A stretch of DNA of 64,000 nucleotides from JAWSVE01 sp050633885. Lineage in GTDB: Bacteria > Pseudomonadota > Gammaproteobacteria > Pseudomonadales > Cellvibrionaceae. The notes beneath the pieces were generated by a model that was given only the letters and a program-made list of their open reading frames with translations, did no database searches and was not told where the DNA came from. The stretch spans positions 1-64,000 of the forward strand of contig JBOEHK010000006.1 of the NCBI GenBank assembly GCA_050633885.1, in the 5' to 3' direction. Shown piece after piece: positions 8,476 through 16,489 of the stretch (the stretch's first letter is position 1; every line of letters begins with the position of its first letter). The position numbers were made by a program, and so were the translations under genes.

Positions 8476-8592
8476 TTTTTCTAAACAGTATTTGAATTTA
8501 GACCCTATTGTTTCATATTTAATTACTGATAGCATTACTTCTCTCGCTTATAGCAAGATAAATGCACTAACAATTTACTATTGGAGGTAAGG

Positions 8593-8871
8593 ATGGCAGC
8601 TTATGTCATTGTAGGTTTTACACCTAAGAACAAAGAACTCATGCAGGAATACGGTGCCAAAGCGGCATCGACGATCGCAAAATTCAAAGGAGAGTTTTTG
8701 GCAAAAGGAATCGCTAAACCCCTGAATGGAAAAACTGATTACGACAACCAAGTCATTATTGCTTTCCCCACAAAAGCATTTGCAGAAGACTGGTACAACT
8801 CACCACAATACCAAGCATTAATTGATTTGCGCGACCAAGGAATGGAAGCTAACTTTCAGCTTATTGGCTAA
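8593..8871 (+). CDS. DUF1330 domain protein
   Basis: This 92-residue ferredoxin-fold protein begins MAAYVIVGFTPKNKE, with the conserved segments NQVIIAFPT and FAEDWYNSPQYQ of DUF1330, a family of the dimeric alpha-beta barrel type. The ATG at 8593 is chosen because GGAGG lies 5 bases upstream. The in-frame TTG at 8581 overlaps that ribosome site. The gene is divergent from a LysR regulator, a pairing often seen for this family. No specific reaction is established. Confidence 0.85.
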   Translation: MAAYVIVGFTPKNKELMQEYGAKAASTIAKFKGEFLAKGIAKPLNGKTDYDNQVIIAFPTKAFAEDWYNSPQYQALIDLRDQGMEANFQLIG

Positions 8872-8908
8872 ACCCGAAAAACTGAAAAGAGATAGATTTT
8901 TTAGAATA

Positions 8909-8956
8909 TTTTTTGAGACTAGGGCGTTTTTAAATAACGACCTAGCCTCAAAAAAA
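8909..8956. terminator. Bidirectional terminator between DUF1330 and the PstS-OmpA gene
   Basis: The arm TTTTTTGAGACTAGG (8909-8923) pairs with CCTAGCCTCAAAAAA (8941-8955) with one G-U pair. T runs flank the stem on either strand, fitting the convergent genes. Confidence 0.75.
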
Positions 8957-8987
8957 TCAATACATGATGATGATCTTCAGGATTTAT

Positions 8988-10415
8988 TTAATGCATTGCA
9001 TGAGACTCTTTGATCCACACTTCAACTCTACGGTTTTTTATTTTTCCCGCTAACGTATCGCTTGCTACAGGCAAATATGACCCAAAGCCTGAAACAGGTT
9101 CGGAGCTAATTCCATTCTTCATTAATGCCGCTTTAACAGCTATCGCACGATGACGGGATAACACCTCTGCCCTCCTCTCTGTTTCTTTTGGATCTGCAAA
9201 ACCCACTAAGATTAATTCTTTATTGGAATTTTCTTTACGCTTCATGAATTTCACTAAACGATCCATATCGCGTAGAGCTTTTGTATCTAATATTGCACTT
9301 CCTTTATCGAAACGCATATTCACTGATAATCTCTTAGCATTTTTTAGCAGTGAAACATATTCAGGTGGTGCTTCGTGATCAATATCGGTTGCTACACTTA
9401 TGATCTCTTGTGAAATAAAACCCGTTGACCTAACAATTGATTGTGCTTCACGGCTATGAATATATTCTAAAAAATGTGACATTTCAGCTGACATCAAACT
9501 CTTAGGAGCATACAAGAACAATCGTCTTGAAAGTATGTAATCTTCAGTAGCGACAGATAATTCATTAGGAGCTAAAGGTTTGGTAGTCTGCTCATAAAGC
9601 GCCAGTCTTTTAGTTTTTCCTACAGAAGCTAAACCAACAAAACCTATCGCGCCTCTTTCAAGCGTTACATAGGTAGACAACTCATCATTAGATTCGAATC
9701 GTTTAGCGCTGTTATGTAGTTTATGTTTTTTGCCTAATACTAACGAGCGGAAAGTATCCCAAGTGCCTGAGTTTTCATCACGAGCATAAAGCTGTATTTT
9801 TCGGTCCTCTCCTCCCAGTTCTTTCCAGTTTTTTATCTCTCCAGAAAAAATTTTTGCAACTTGTGATACTTTTAATTGCGATATTGGATTGTATGGACTG
9901 ACGATGACAGCAAGCCCATCTATAGCGATAACATGTTCATTATCAAAATTTTTCATATCGCCAAAGTGTAATAAGGCCTGAACCTCTTGTTCTTTAATCG
10001 GTCTAGAGGACATTGCAATATCTGCTTTATTTTTTATTAATGCTGCAAAACCTGTGCTTGAACCATGTGCAGCGATATCTACAAATATATTTTTTCCATT
10101 TAATGTAGCTTGGACTCGATATTCATTTTCTTTTTGTAAACCAACAACCTGAATATTGGTCGCATTTAGCTGACTCATATACTGGGTGATAAAATTTTTC
10201 ATGAGTCGTGCTCCAATTGTATTAGAGCCATGAATTGAAAACATTTTTTCTGAAGTTTTTTTACTCTCCGAAGATAAGCTTGAAGCTTGAGAAAAACTTA
10301 GTGAAGAAAAAAACACACTCAATAAAAGCCAAAACACTCCAATTGTTAGCTTATTTGTTACAGTCAAGCTTTTAAGGTAACCATCCCGGCTACTCTTAAC
10401 ACAAAGATACTTCAT
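8988..10415 (-). CDS. PstS-like phosphate-binding domain fused to OmpA C-terminal domain
   Basis: This 475-residue protein has a signal peptide in the first 45 residues, ending near SFSQASS. A PBP-like (PstS) domain follows, starting IHGSNTIGARLM and including GTWDTF and GAIGFVG. The C-terminal OmpA-like domain (about 365-470) contains FDKGSA and the NRRVEVWI end motif, which in the family binds peptidoglycan. The product is probably a periplasmic or outer-membrane protein that holds a ligand-binding domain near the cell wall. No pst transporter genes are adjacent, so it may sense or scavenge rather than feed an ABC importer. Confidence 0.85.
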   Translation of the reverse strand: MKYLCVKSSRDGYLKSLTVTNKLTIGVFWLLLSVFFSSLSFSQASSLSSESKKTSEKMFSIHGSNTIGARLMKNFITQYMSQLNATNIQVVGLQKENEYRVQATLNGKNIFVDIAAHGSSTGFAALIKNKADIAMSSRPIKEQEVQALLHFGDMKNFDNEHVIAIDGLAVIVSPYNPISQLKVSQVAKIFSGEIKNWKELGGEDRKIQLYARDENSGTWDTFRSLVLGKKHKLHNSAKRFESNDELSTYVTLERGAIGFVGLASVGKTKRLALYEQTTKPLAPNELSVATEDYILSRRLFLYAPKSLMSAEMSHFLEYIHSREAQSIVRSTGFISQEIISVATDIDHEAPPEYVSLLKNAKRLSVNMRFDKGSAILDTKALRDMDRLVKFMKRKENSNKELILVGFADPKETERRAEVLSRHRAIAVKAALMKNGISSEPVSGFGSYLPVASDTLAGKIKNRRVEVWIKESHAMH

Positions 10416-10741
10416 AATTATACAGCGCTTACATTTAAGTTAAAAAAATACAAGACAAAAATTCATGTCTGCCCATAAAAAAGAAGTGCGCATTGTACAA
10501 AAAAACAAATAAAATACTACGCTAAAGAAAGAACTTTCATGATTAATCAAACATTACAGACAAAAAACCATCATTCAAAACAAGAATCTAAACAATCAGT
10601 TAGGATGGCTTATAGAAGGGCAAGGGAACTTTTTATTGCAGACTGAAAAAAGACGGGCCACTTATTGTAATAAAAAATACTTTATTCCAATAAGTGGGTG
10701 TAACCAGTGAATAGAATACGAGGATATAGAATTTTTAATTT
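10416..10741. other. Intergenic region upstream of PstS-OmpA, with the USP terminator
   Basis: These 326 bases are AT-rich. They must hold the promoter of the PstS-OmpA gene and contain the hairpin described separately at 10644-10697. I see no coding region, repeat or convincing promoter pair. Confidence 0.5.
10644..10697 (-). terminator. Terminator of the SulP-USP operon
   Basis: On the minus strand CCACTTATTG and CAATAAGTGG (10658-10667 and 10688-10697) form a perfect 10-base stem. GCCCGTCTTTTTTC follows it. The hairpin lies 44 bases beyond the USP stop codon. Confidence 0.65.
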
Positions 10742-11620
10742 TTATCGCAACAACAATAAAGGACGCTGAGTTGTTTCTAACATTTTTGCAGTAAAACTTC
10801 CTAATAAAAAATCTCTGACCCGGTTATGGCTAAAAGCGCCCATCAGTGTCAGGTCAATATGATTACTTGCTTGGTAATCGGCCAGTACTTCTTCTATCTT
10901 TCCCGACAAAGTGACAGTAGTAACATCGACACCCGTTGCCTTAAGCTTATTTTCTGCTTCTTGTAAAACTGTATCAGTAGCTACATGCTCCTTATCGCTA
11001 ACGACATGTACCAAATGACAAGGCGTTGATTTAAACAACGGACTTGAGATGATCATATCCAATGCCTTTTTAGCTGCTTCTCCACCGTCATACGCTAGCA
11101 TGATTTTTTTAGGCAAAGAAAATGCTTTATTAACAACAAGAATCGGCTTATGCAGCGAGCGGATAATGGTTTCTAATTGCTCACCTACCCCACCCTCTTG
11201 TGTTTCATGTTGCTCACCACGAATACCAACAACGAGAACACGAATTGAATCTTCTAGTTCAATTAATGCTTCCGATAAACTGCCATGTCGTTGACGAAGA
11301 TTAATATCATCTACTGTTGCATCAAGTGCTTTTTGTTTTGCCGCATTCAACATTAAGTTACCTTTTTTAATCAGTAACTTCCCTCTATTTTGTTCTATTT
11401 CAGTTAACTCATTTAATAAGTCTTCAGAAGCTCCCAAACCTATCGAACCGCTTAAGTCTGCTACTGCAGGTATTTGACGATGCTCAATGGTATGCAAAAA
11501 AGTCAACGGAGCATCAACAGTCTTTGCTATCCATGTTGAGTAATCACAAACGGCTTCACTGAAACTTGAACCGTCAATACAGCTTAATACCATGGGTTTA
11601 CTATTTGTATTGTTATCCAT
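10742..11620 (-). CDS. Universal stress protein, two tandem Usp domains
   Basis: This 292-residue cytoplasmic protein has two UspA folds (about 8-145 and 158-292). The second keeps a GA-(S/H)...LLGS nucleotide-binding pattern near the C terminus, whereas the first lacks the final Ser/Thr. The start codon overlaps the stop of the SulP gene (TAATG at 11618-11622), so the two are translationally coupled. This SulP-USP pairing suggests the Usp protein modulates, or is made together with, the transporter. The nucleotide bound is not known. Confidence 0.85.
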   Translation of the reverse strand: MDNNTNSKPMVLSCIDGSSFSEAVCDYSTWIAKTVDAPLTFLHTIEHRQIPAVADLSGSIGLGASEDLLNELTEIEQNRGKLLIKKGNLMLNAAKQKALDATVDDINLRQRHGSLSEALIELEDSIRVLVVGIRGEQHETQEGGVGEQLETIIRSLHKPILVVNKAFSLPKKIMLAYDGGEAAKKALDMIISSPLFKSTPCHLVHVVSDKEHVATDTVLQEAENKLKATGVDVTTVTLSGKIEEVLADYQASNHIDLTLMGAFSHNRVRDFLLGSFTAKMLETTQRPLLLLR

Positions 11621-13113
11621 TAATGGCCTCCCAGTACGCGTTCTAATTCTTCTGGTTTATCGTGAACTCCGAATCTATCGACAATGGTTTCGCTGGCTTG
11701 GTTTAATCCAATCAATTCAACTTCTGCACCTTCCCGTCTAAATTTGATCACTGCCATGTCCAATGAGTGCACAGCGGATATATCCCAAAAATGCGCACGA
11801 CTTACATCAATAACCACTTTTGACACGGCCTCTTTAAATTCAAACTGGCTTAAAAATTTGGCTGCCGAATTAAAAAATACTTGGCCATGCACACGATAAG
11901 TGCGAAGACTATTTTCTTCATCCAACTCTTTTTCCACATACATAAAATGGCTAACTTTATTTGCAAAAAACAAAGCGGCCAACAGTACGCCTACAAAAAC
12001 GCCAAAGGCTAAATTATGAGTCCAGACAACAACTGTCACAGTAGCGATCATGACTATGTTGCTTGATAGCGGATGCTTTTTTAAATTCTTTATTGAGCTC
12101 CAATCAAATGTTCCAATCGATACCATAATCATAACGGCGACTAATGCTGCCATTGGAATTTGAGCGACCCAATCATTGAGAAAAACAACTAAGATTAATA
12201 AAACGCTTCCTGCAATCAATGTAGACAATCGTCCTCGCCCACCTGATTTTACGTTTATAACTGATTGCCCAATCATAGCGCAACCCGCCATGCCGCCTAA
12301 CATTCCTGATGCAATGTTTGCGATACCTTGTCCTTTACACTCTCGGTTTTTATCGCTTGATGTATCAGTAAGATCATCAACAATCGTGGCCGTCATTAAT
12401 GATTCCAATAACCCTACAACCGCTAGAGCTGCTGAATAAGGAAAGATTATTTTTAACGTTTCAACGTTTAAAGGAACCTCTGGCCATAAAAATAAAGGCA
12501 ATGTGTCTGGGAGCTCACCCATGTCGCCAACTGAGCGAATATCTAAGCCTATAAATAATGTAAAAGCGGTTAACGATAAAATACAAATTAACGGCGAGGG
12601 GATTGTTTTACCTATGACAGGAATTAACGGGAATAAATAAATAATTCCCAAACCGGCGGCGGTCATTGCATACACATGCCAAGTCACATTCGTTAACTCA
12701 GGCAACTGCGCCAGAAAAATTAAAATGGCGAGTGCATTCACAAAACCGGTGACAACCGAACGTGAAACAAAACTCATTAAACTACCTAGTTTTAAATACC
12801 CCATAACAATTTGAAAAAAACCGGTCAGCAGCGTTGCCGCTAATAAATATTGCAAACCGTGTTCTTTAACTAACGTCACCATTAACAATGCCATGGCACC
12901 GGTAGCGGCTGAAATCATCCCTGGTCTTCCACCAACAAATGCTATGACAACGGCTATACAAAATGATGCATACAAACCAATTTTCGGATCAACTCCAGCA
13001 ATGATTGAAAACGCAATAGCCTCTGGAATTAAAGCAAGTGCGACAACGAGACCGGCTAAAACATCACCACGAATATTTCCAAACCAATCATTTTTGGTTG
13101 AGTGTAGAAGCAT
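11620..13113 (-). CDS. SulP family anion transporter (sulfate/bicarbonate type)
   Basis: This 497-residue protein is a membrane transporter with about ten or more helices covering residues 10-385. It has the family N-terminal signature around GLVVALALIPEAIAFSIIAG. A cytoplasmic STAS domain (about 390-497) follows, containing VVIDVSRAHFWDISAVHSLD. SulP proteins carry sulfate, bicarbonate or related anions, often with Na+ or H+. Short marine forms are often bicarbonate transporters, but the substrate here is inferred only from size. It is first in a two-gene operon with the Usp gene. The divergent upstream 267 bases must contain its promoter. Confidence 0.85.
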   Translation of the reverse strand: MLLHSTKNDWFGNIRGDVLAGLVVALALIPEAIAFSIIAGVDPKIGLYASFCIAVVIAFVGGRPGMISAATGAMALLMVTLVKEHGLQYLLAATLLTGFFQIVMGYLKLGSLMSFVSRSVVTGFVNALAILIFLAQLPELTNVTWHVYAMTAAGLGIIYLFPLIPVIGKTIPSPLICILSLTAFTLFIGLDIRSVGDMGELPDTLPLFLWPEVPLNVETLKIIFPYSAALAVVGLLESLMTATIVDDLTDTSSDKNRECKGQGIANIASGMLGGMAGCAMIGQSVINVKSGGRGRLSTLIAGSVLLILVVFLNDWVAQIPMAALVAVMIMVSIGTFDWSSIKNLKKHPLSSNIVMIATVTVVVWTHNLAFGVFVGVLLAALFFANKVSHFMYVEKELDEENSLRTYRVHGQVFFNSAAKFLSQFEFKEAVSKVVIDVSRAHFWDISAVHSLDMAVIKFRREGAEVELIGLNQASETIVDRFGVHDKPEELERVLGGH

Positions 13114-13380
13114 AAATTTTTCCGTTAATGTTCGTTCTATAGATTCAGATAGAGTGATTGACTTACTTGCCGTTCAAACAAGTATTCAACATGTTAAGCG
13201 CTTTTTAGATCAGCAAAGACAAGCGACGAAATTGATATTGGAGGGTAGCCAAAAGAGCGGCGATTATACGGGAGTGTGTGTATTAGAACAACGAAGTGGA
13301 ATGGAAGATAATCAGACGTAACGGTAAAAAAGCGCCATGAGCACGTATTATCAGCCTAGCTCAGTATCATGCTCGGCACT

Positions 13381-13833
13381 CTATTGAATACTATGCTCAA
13401 TACCATAGGATTTTTCCCATTCAGCAGCTTGGGCAAGTAAGTATTTTGCGAGTTCTTTGGGGCCCTTATTCTCCACATCTGCATCAAAACTAGCCGCAAC
13501 CGTCTCTGGAAGGTGTTTTAACGACCATAGTGACAGTGAAATCAAAACGTAAATCAAATCTTTGCCCATAGGAGTGAGGTAGTAGAGTTTACGTTTTTTG
13601 CTCTCGGGATGCGGAATGCTCTTGACCACCCCTTTGCGCTGAAGCTTATTCAGTCGATCGGACAAAATATTGCTAGAAATACCCTCTTCACTCTTCAGCA
13701 TATCCTTGTATTCATGACGGCCAAAAAACAAGAGGTCTCGAATAATTAGCAAGGACCAATGATCACCCACCACATCTAGCCCGCAAGCCACAGGGCAGAG
13801 GGAACGCGTATTATGTGTTTTTTTCTCAACCAT
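13381..13833 (-). CDS. HxlR family winged-helix regulator
   Basis: The protein is about 150 residues. It has the HxlR core: CPVACGLDVVGDHWSLLIIRDLLFFGRHEYKD, followed by ISSNILSDRLNKLQRKG and the wing. The Cys in CPVA is common in redox- or electrophile-sensing members. ATG 13833 is chosen over a TTG at 13854, which has no ribosome site. It is divergent from a glutathione S-transferase gene and so is a likely repressor of it. An inverted AAGTAT...ATACTT pair lies in the shared intergenic region at 13894-13926. Confidence 0.85.
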   Translation of the reverse strand: MVEKKTHNTRSLCPVACGLDVVGDHWSLLIIRDLLFFGRHEYKDMLKSEEGISSNILSDRLNKLQRKGVVKSIPHPESKKRKLYYLTPMGKDLIYVLISLSLWSLKHLPETVAASFDADVENKGPKELAKYLLAQAAEWEKSYGIEHSIQ

Positions 13834-14090
13834 GATTGTGACCAATTTGCACAAGGGTAAAAATCAGATTCTAGCACATCACTTGTATGTCAAAAGTATC
13901 CAAGCAGTCCACCAGTAAAAATACTTGCATAATAAAACCAAAATACATAGTATCTTAATGCTTTTATTTTGCAATTAATTTAACTATGAAAGTCATTTAA
14001 CCTGTAAGACACCTGTGTAACTCGCTATCTTATTAACCCTACAGATTATTCACCACACTTTATTCACCACACTAAAATTTGGAGAAATCA

Positions 14091-14708
14091 ATGATAACCA
14101 TCTATGGCGCGAATACATTCAACCCGATGAAAGTACTGCTAACAGCGGAAGAGCTCGGACTCGTTTACCAATTCGTCAATATCGATTTTGGAAAACAGGA
14201 GAATAAAACACCTGAATACCTGAAGATGAACCCACTCGGAAAAGTCCCTGTTCTTGACCACGACGGCCAATATATTAACGAAAGTAGCTCAATGTGCCGG
14301 TACCTAGCCAATATTGAAAATCAACGCCTGTATTCGAGTGATCCTCACATTGCTGCAAAAATCGACTCTTTAGTCGACACTCTAACAATGCATGTAGGAC
14401 GATGGATGGGTGCGTACTTTTGGGAAGAAGTGATTAAAAAACAATATTTTCAAAAAGATCCCGACGCTACGGTAATAGAAGAAGCTGCAAAAAATTTAAG
14501 TGCGCTACTGCCCCACATTGATACCGTTTTAAAGGATAAAACGTTCTTAATAGGAGAAGATGTCACCATCGCTGACACGATTGGTTTTGCATACTTTCAA
14601 TTACAAGAAATCACGAGCTTAGACTTTAGCCAGTTCTCCAATATCACCCAGTGGTATAACAATTTTAATCAACGCCCCTCCGTAGCAAAGGTTAACGCTT
14701 TGTTTTGA
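14091..14708 (+). CDS. Glutathione S-transferase
   Basis: This roughly 205-residue protein has an N-terminal thioredoxin-like domain (1-80) with NPLGKVPVLDHDG (the cis-Pro region) and NESSSMCRYLA, the glutathione-binding ES pair. An all-helical C-terminal domain follows, with TIADTIGFAY. It resembles phi/theta-like bacterial GSTs that conjugate glutathione to electrophiles. ATG 14091 is preceded by GGAGA, and a TTG at 14079 overlaps that site. It is divergent from the HxlR regulator, which suggests induction by an electrophile or oxidant. Confidence 0.85.
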   Translation: MITIYGANTFNPMKVLLTAEELGLVYQFVNIDFGKQENKTPEYLKMNPLGKVPVLDHDGQYINESSSMCRYLANIENQRLYSSDPHIAAKIDSLVDTLTMHVGRWMGAYFWEEVIKKQYFQKDPDATVIEEAAKNLSALLPHIDTVLKDKTFLIGEDVTIADTIGFAYFQLQEITSLDFSQFSNITQWYNNFNQRPSVAKVNALF

Positions 14709-14810
14709 TCAGACGATAGAGACAGCATTAAATTGGGAAATATGCGGGATCGAATTAAAACGTTTACTTCAGATTCGGATGTTAAGCGTTTTTTGATATT
14801 CGAATCGACA

Positions 14811-14850
14811 TTATCTTTTTTTAATAACGGCGTTATCTTTTTTAATAACG
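14811..14850. repeat. Two-copy 22-base tandem repeat upstream of the reductase gene
   Basis: TTATCTTTTTTTAATAACG at 14811-14829 recurs as TTATCTTTTTTAATAACG at 14833-14850, differing by one T. Each unit is itself an imperfect palindrome (TTAT...ATAA). The repeats lie about 100 bases before the start of the FAD reductase gene. A regulatory role is possible but unproven. Confidence 0.5.
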
Positions 14851-14946
14851 ATACGCTGTTATTCAGCCGCTAGGATGTATAAGCTTATCCCTCGCCAATC
14901 ATTCAACGTAACAACACACTAACCTCAATTAAATTAAAAGACATCT

Positions 14947-16269
14947 ATGATTAATTCCACCTATATCATCATCGGCGCTAGTCATGCCGCAGCTCAGCTG
15001 TGTTTAAGCCTACGCCAAGAAGGGTTTACCGGAAAAATAACCGTAGTAGGAAATGAAGACTACCTCCCCTACCAGCACCCTCCACTCTCCAAACAATTTC
15101 TCTCCGGCGACATCACCATTGATGATTTAGATATTCGACCCAAAGCGTTGTATGAAAAGCATAATATCGAATTTATTTTAAATACCCATGTCATAAGTAT
15201 TGACACAAAAAACAAAAGTATTTTAACGAACAATGCAGAACACCTTTTTATTCAATACGATAAGTTGGCGCTTTGTACTGGCGCAAGAGCGAGAGAAATC
15301 CCTATCACTGGAGCCGACCTCCCAAACGTCCATTATCTTCGAACGCTCACTGACATTCATTCGATTCAAGTATCAATTGAAAACACGACAAAAATAAAAT
15401 CATCGAAAAAAACTCATGCAGTGATTATTGGCGGCGGGTATATTGGGTTAGAGACAGCGGCGATGCTGCGAAAAATGAATATTAATGTCACTATTCTCGA
15501 AGCTGCGCCTCGCATACTGGGTAGAGTAACCGCACCAGAAGTCTCATCGTTTTATCATCAGTTACATGAAAAACACGGTGTGAAAATATTAACGGACTGC
15601 AAAATTATTTCGCTTACTGAAAATGAAAAAAATGATTGCCTATCTATCAACTTAGATAAAAATAATAATTTAAATTTAGACAAGAAAAATTTTGTAGGAA
15701 AAGAGAATACTGTAGAAAAAGTAAGTATTGATGCCGATTTCATTATAGTTGGCATTGGAGTACTACCAAATACTGAACTTGCTCAGTCAGCAGGATTAAA
15801 AATCAACAATGGTATTGTTGTCGATGAATTCGCACACACATCACACAAAGATATTGTTGCTGCAGGCGACTGTACTATCCATCCGTCTAAACGATACGGC
15901 TTAATTCGTTTGGAATCAGTTCCCAACGCCATTGAACAAGCAAAAACTGCTGCCGCTACGCTTTGCGGAAAACAAAAACCACACCTCGGATTGCCTTGGT
16001 TTTGGTCTGACCAATACGATTACAAATTGCAAATTGCAGGATTGAGCACTGGCTACGACAAAGTAATTGTGCGTGGAGACAATACGTTAAAAGATGGAGA
16101 GCTATCTAGCTTTGTCATTTATTATTTAACAGCCGATAAATTAATCGCTGCGGACTGCGTTAACAGGCCCAAAGAGTTTATGTTAGCTAGACAATGGCTA
16201 CAAAAAGATCATACACCTGATCTAGAAAATCTAAAAAACGACAATTATGAAATGTCTAGAAATGATTAA
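14947..16269 (+). CDS. FAD-dependent NAD(P)H ferredoxin/rubredoxin reductase
   Basis: This 440-residue enzyme has an N-terminal FAD-binding motif (IIIGASHAA), a second dinucleotide-binding motif (IIGGGYIGLETA, near 160) and the FAD contact IVAAGDCT (near 300). A reductase C-terminal dimerisation domain begins with WFWSDQYDYKLQIAG. It belongs to the putidaredoxin/rubredoxin reductase group, which passes electrons from NAD(P)H to small iron-sulfur proteins serving P450s, dioxygenases or rubredoxin. No partner ferredoxin or oxygenase is next to it. An Asn/Lys-rich insertion (about 235-250) is unusual in length. Confidence 0.85.
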   Translation: MINSTYIIIGASHAAAQLCLSLRQEGFTGKITVVGNEDYLPYQHPPLSKQFLSGDITIDDLDIRPKALYEKHNIEFILNTHVISIDTKNKSILTNNAEHLFIQYDKLALCTGARAREIPITGADLPNVHYLRTLTDIHSIQVSIENTTKIKSSKKTHAVIIGGGYIGLETAAMLRKMNINVTILEAAPRILGRVTAPEVSSFYHQLHEKHGVKILTDCKIISLTENEKNDCLSINLDKNNNLNLDKKNFVGKENTVEKVSIDADFIIVGIGVLPNTELAQSAGLKINNGIVVDEFAHTSHKDIVAAGDCTIHPSKRYGLIRLESVPNAIEQAKTAAATLCGKQKPHLGLPWFWSDQYDYKLQIAGLSTGYDKVIVRGDNTLKDGELSSFVIYYLTADKLIAADCVNRPKEFMLARQWLQKDHTPDLENLKNDNYEMSRND

Positions 16270-16489
16270 CCACCCTCAAAAATTAACAATTTATAATGTT
16301 TTAGAAAATTAACAAATTATAATATTCTTTGAAAACTCTCCCTATAAATTGCCACTCATATCACAAAAACGAAAGACTTATTCACCGCATAACAAAACCC
16401 ATCGAAGAGTTCATTTACTCAATATAAAACTTGTGCAAGCATCCCTTAAGAATTTGTTATTTGTATGAACCTAGAAAAGGGATTGTCTT

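Noticed and set aside
8822..9013. 63-codon frame overlapping the end of the DUF1330 gene
   Set aside because: It runs through the terminator hairpin and into the convergent gene, so it is not a plausible gene.
12893..13321. Plus-strand frame overlapping the start of the SulP gene
   Set aside because: It is antisense to a well-supported transporter gene, with no start signal and no recognisable protein.
13894..13926. AAGTAT...ATACTT inverted pair between the HxlR and GST genes
   Set aside because: It may be an operator, but the arms are only 6 bases and 21 bases apart in AT-rich DNA, so chance is likely. I mention it only under the HxlR gene.
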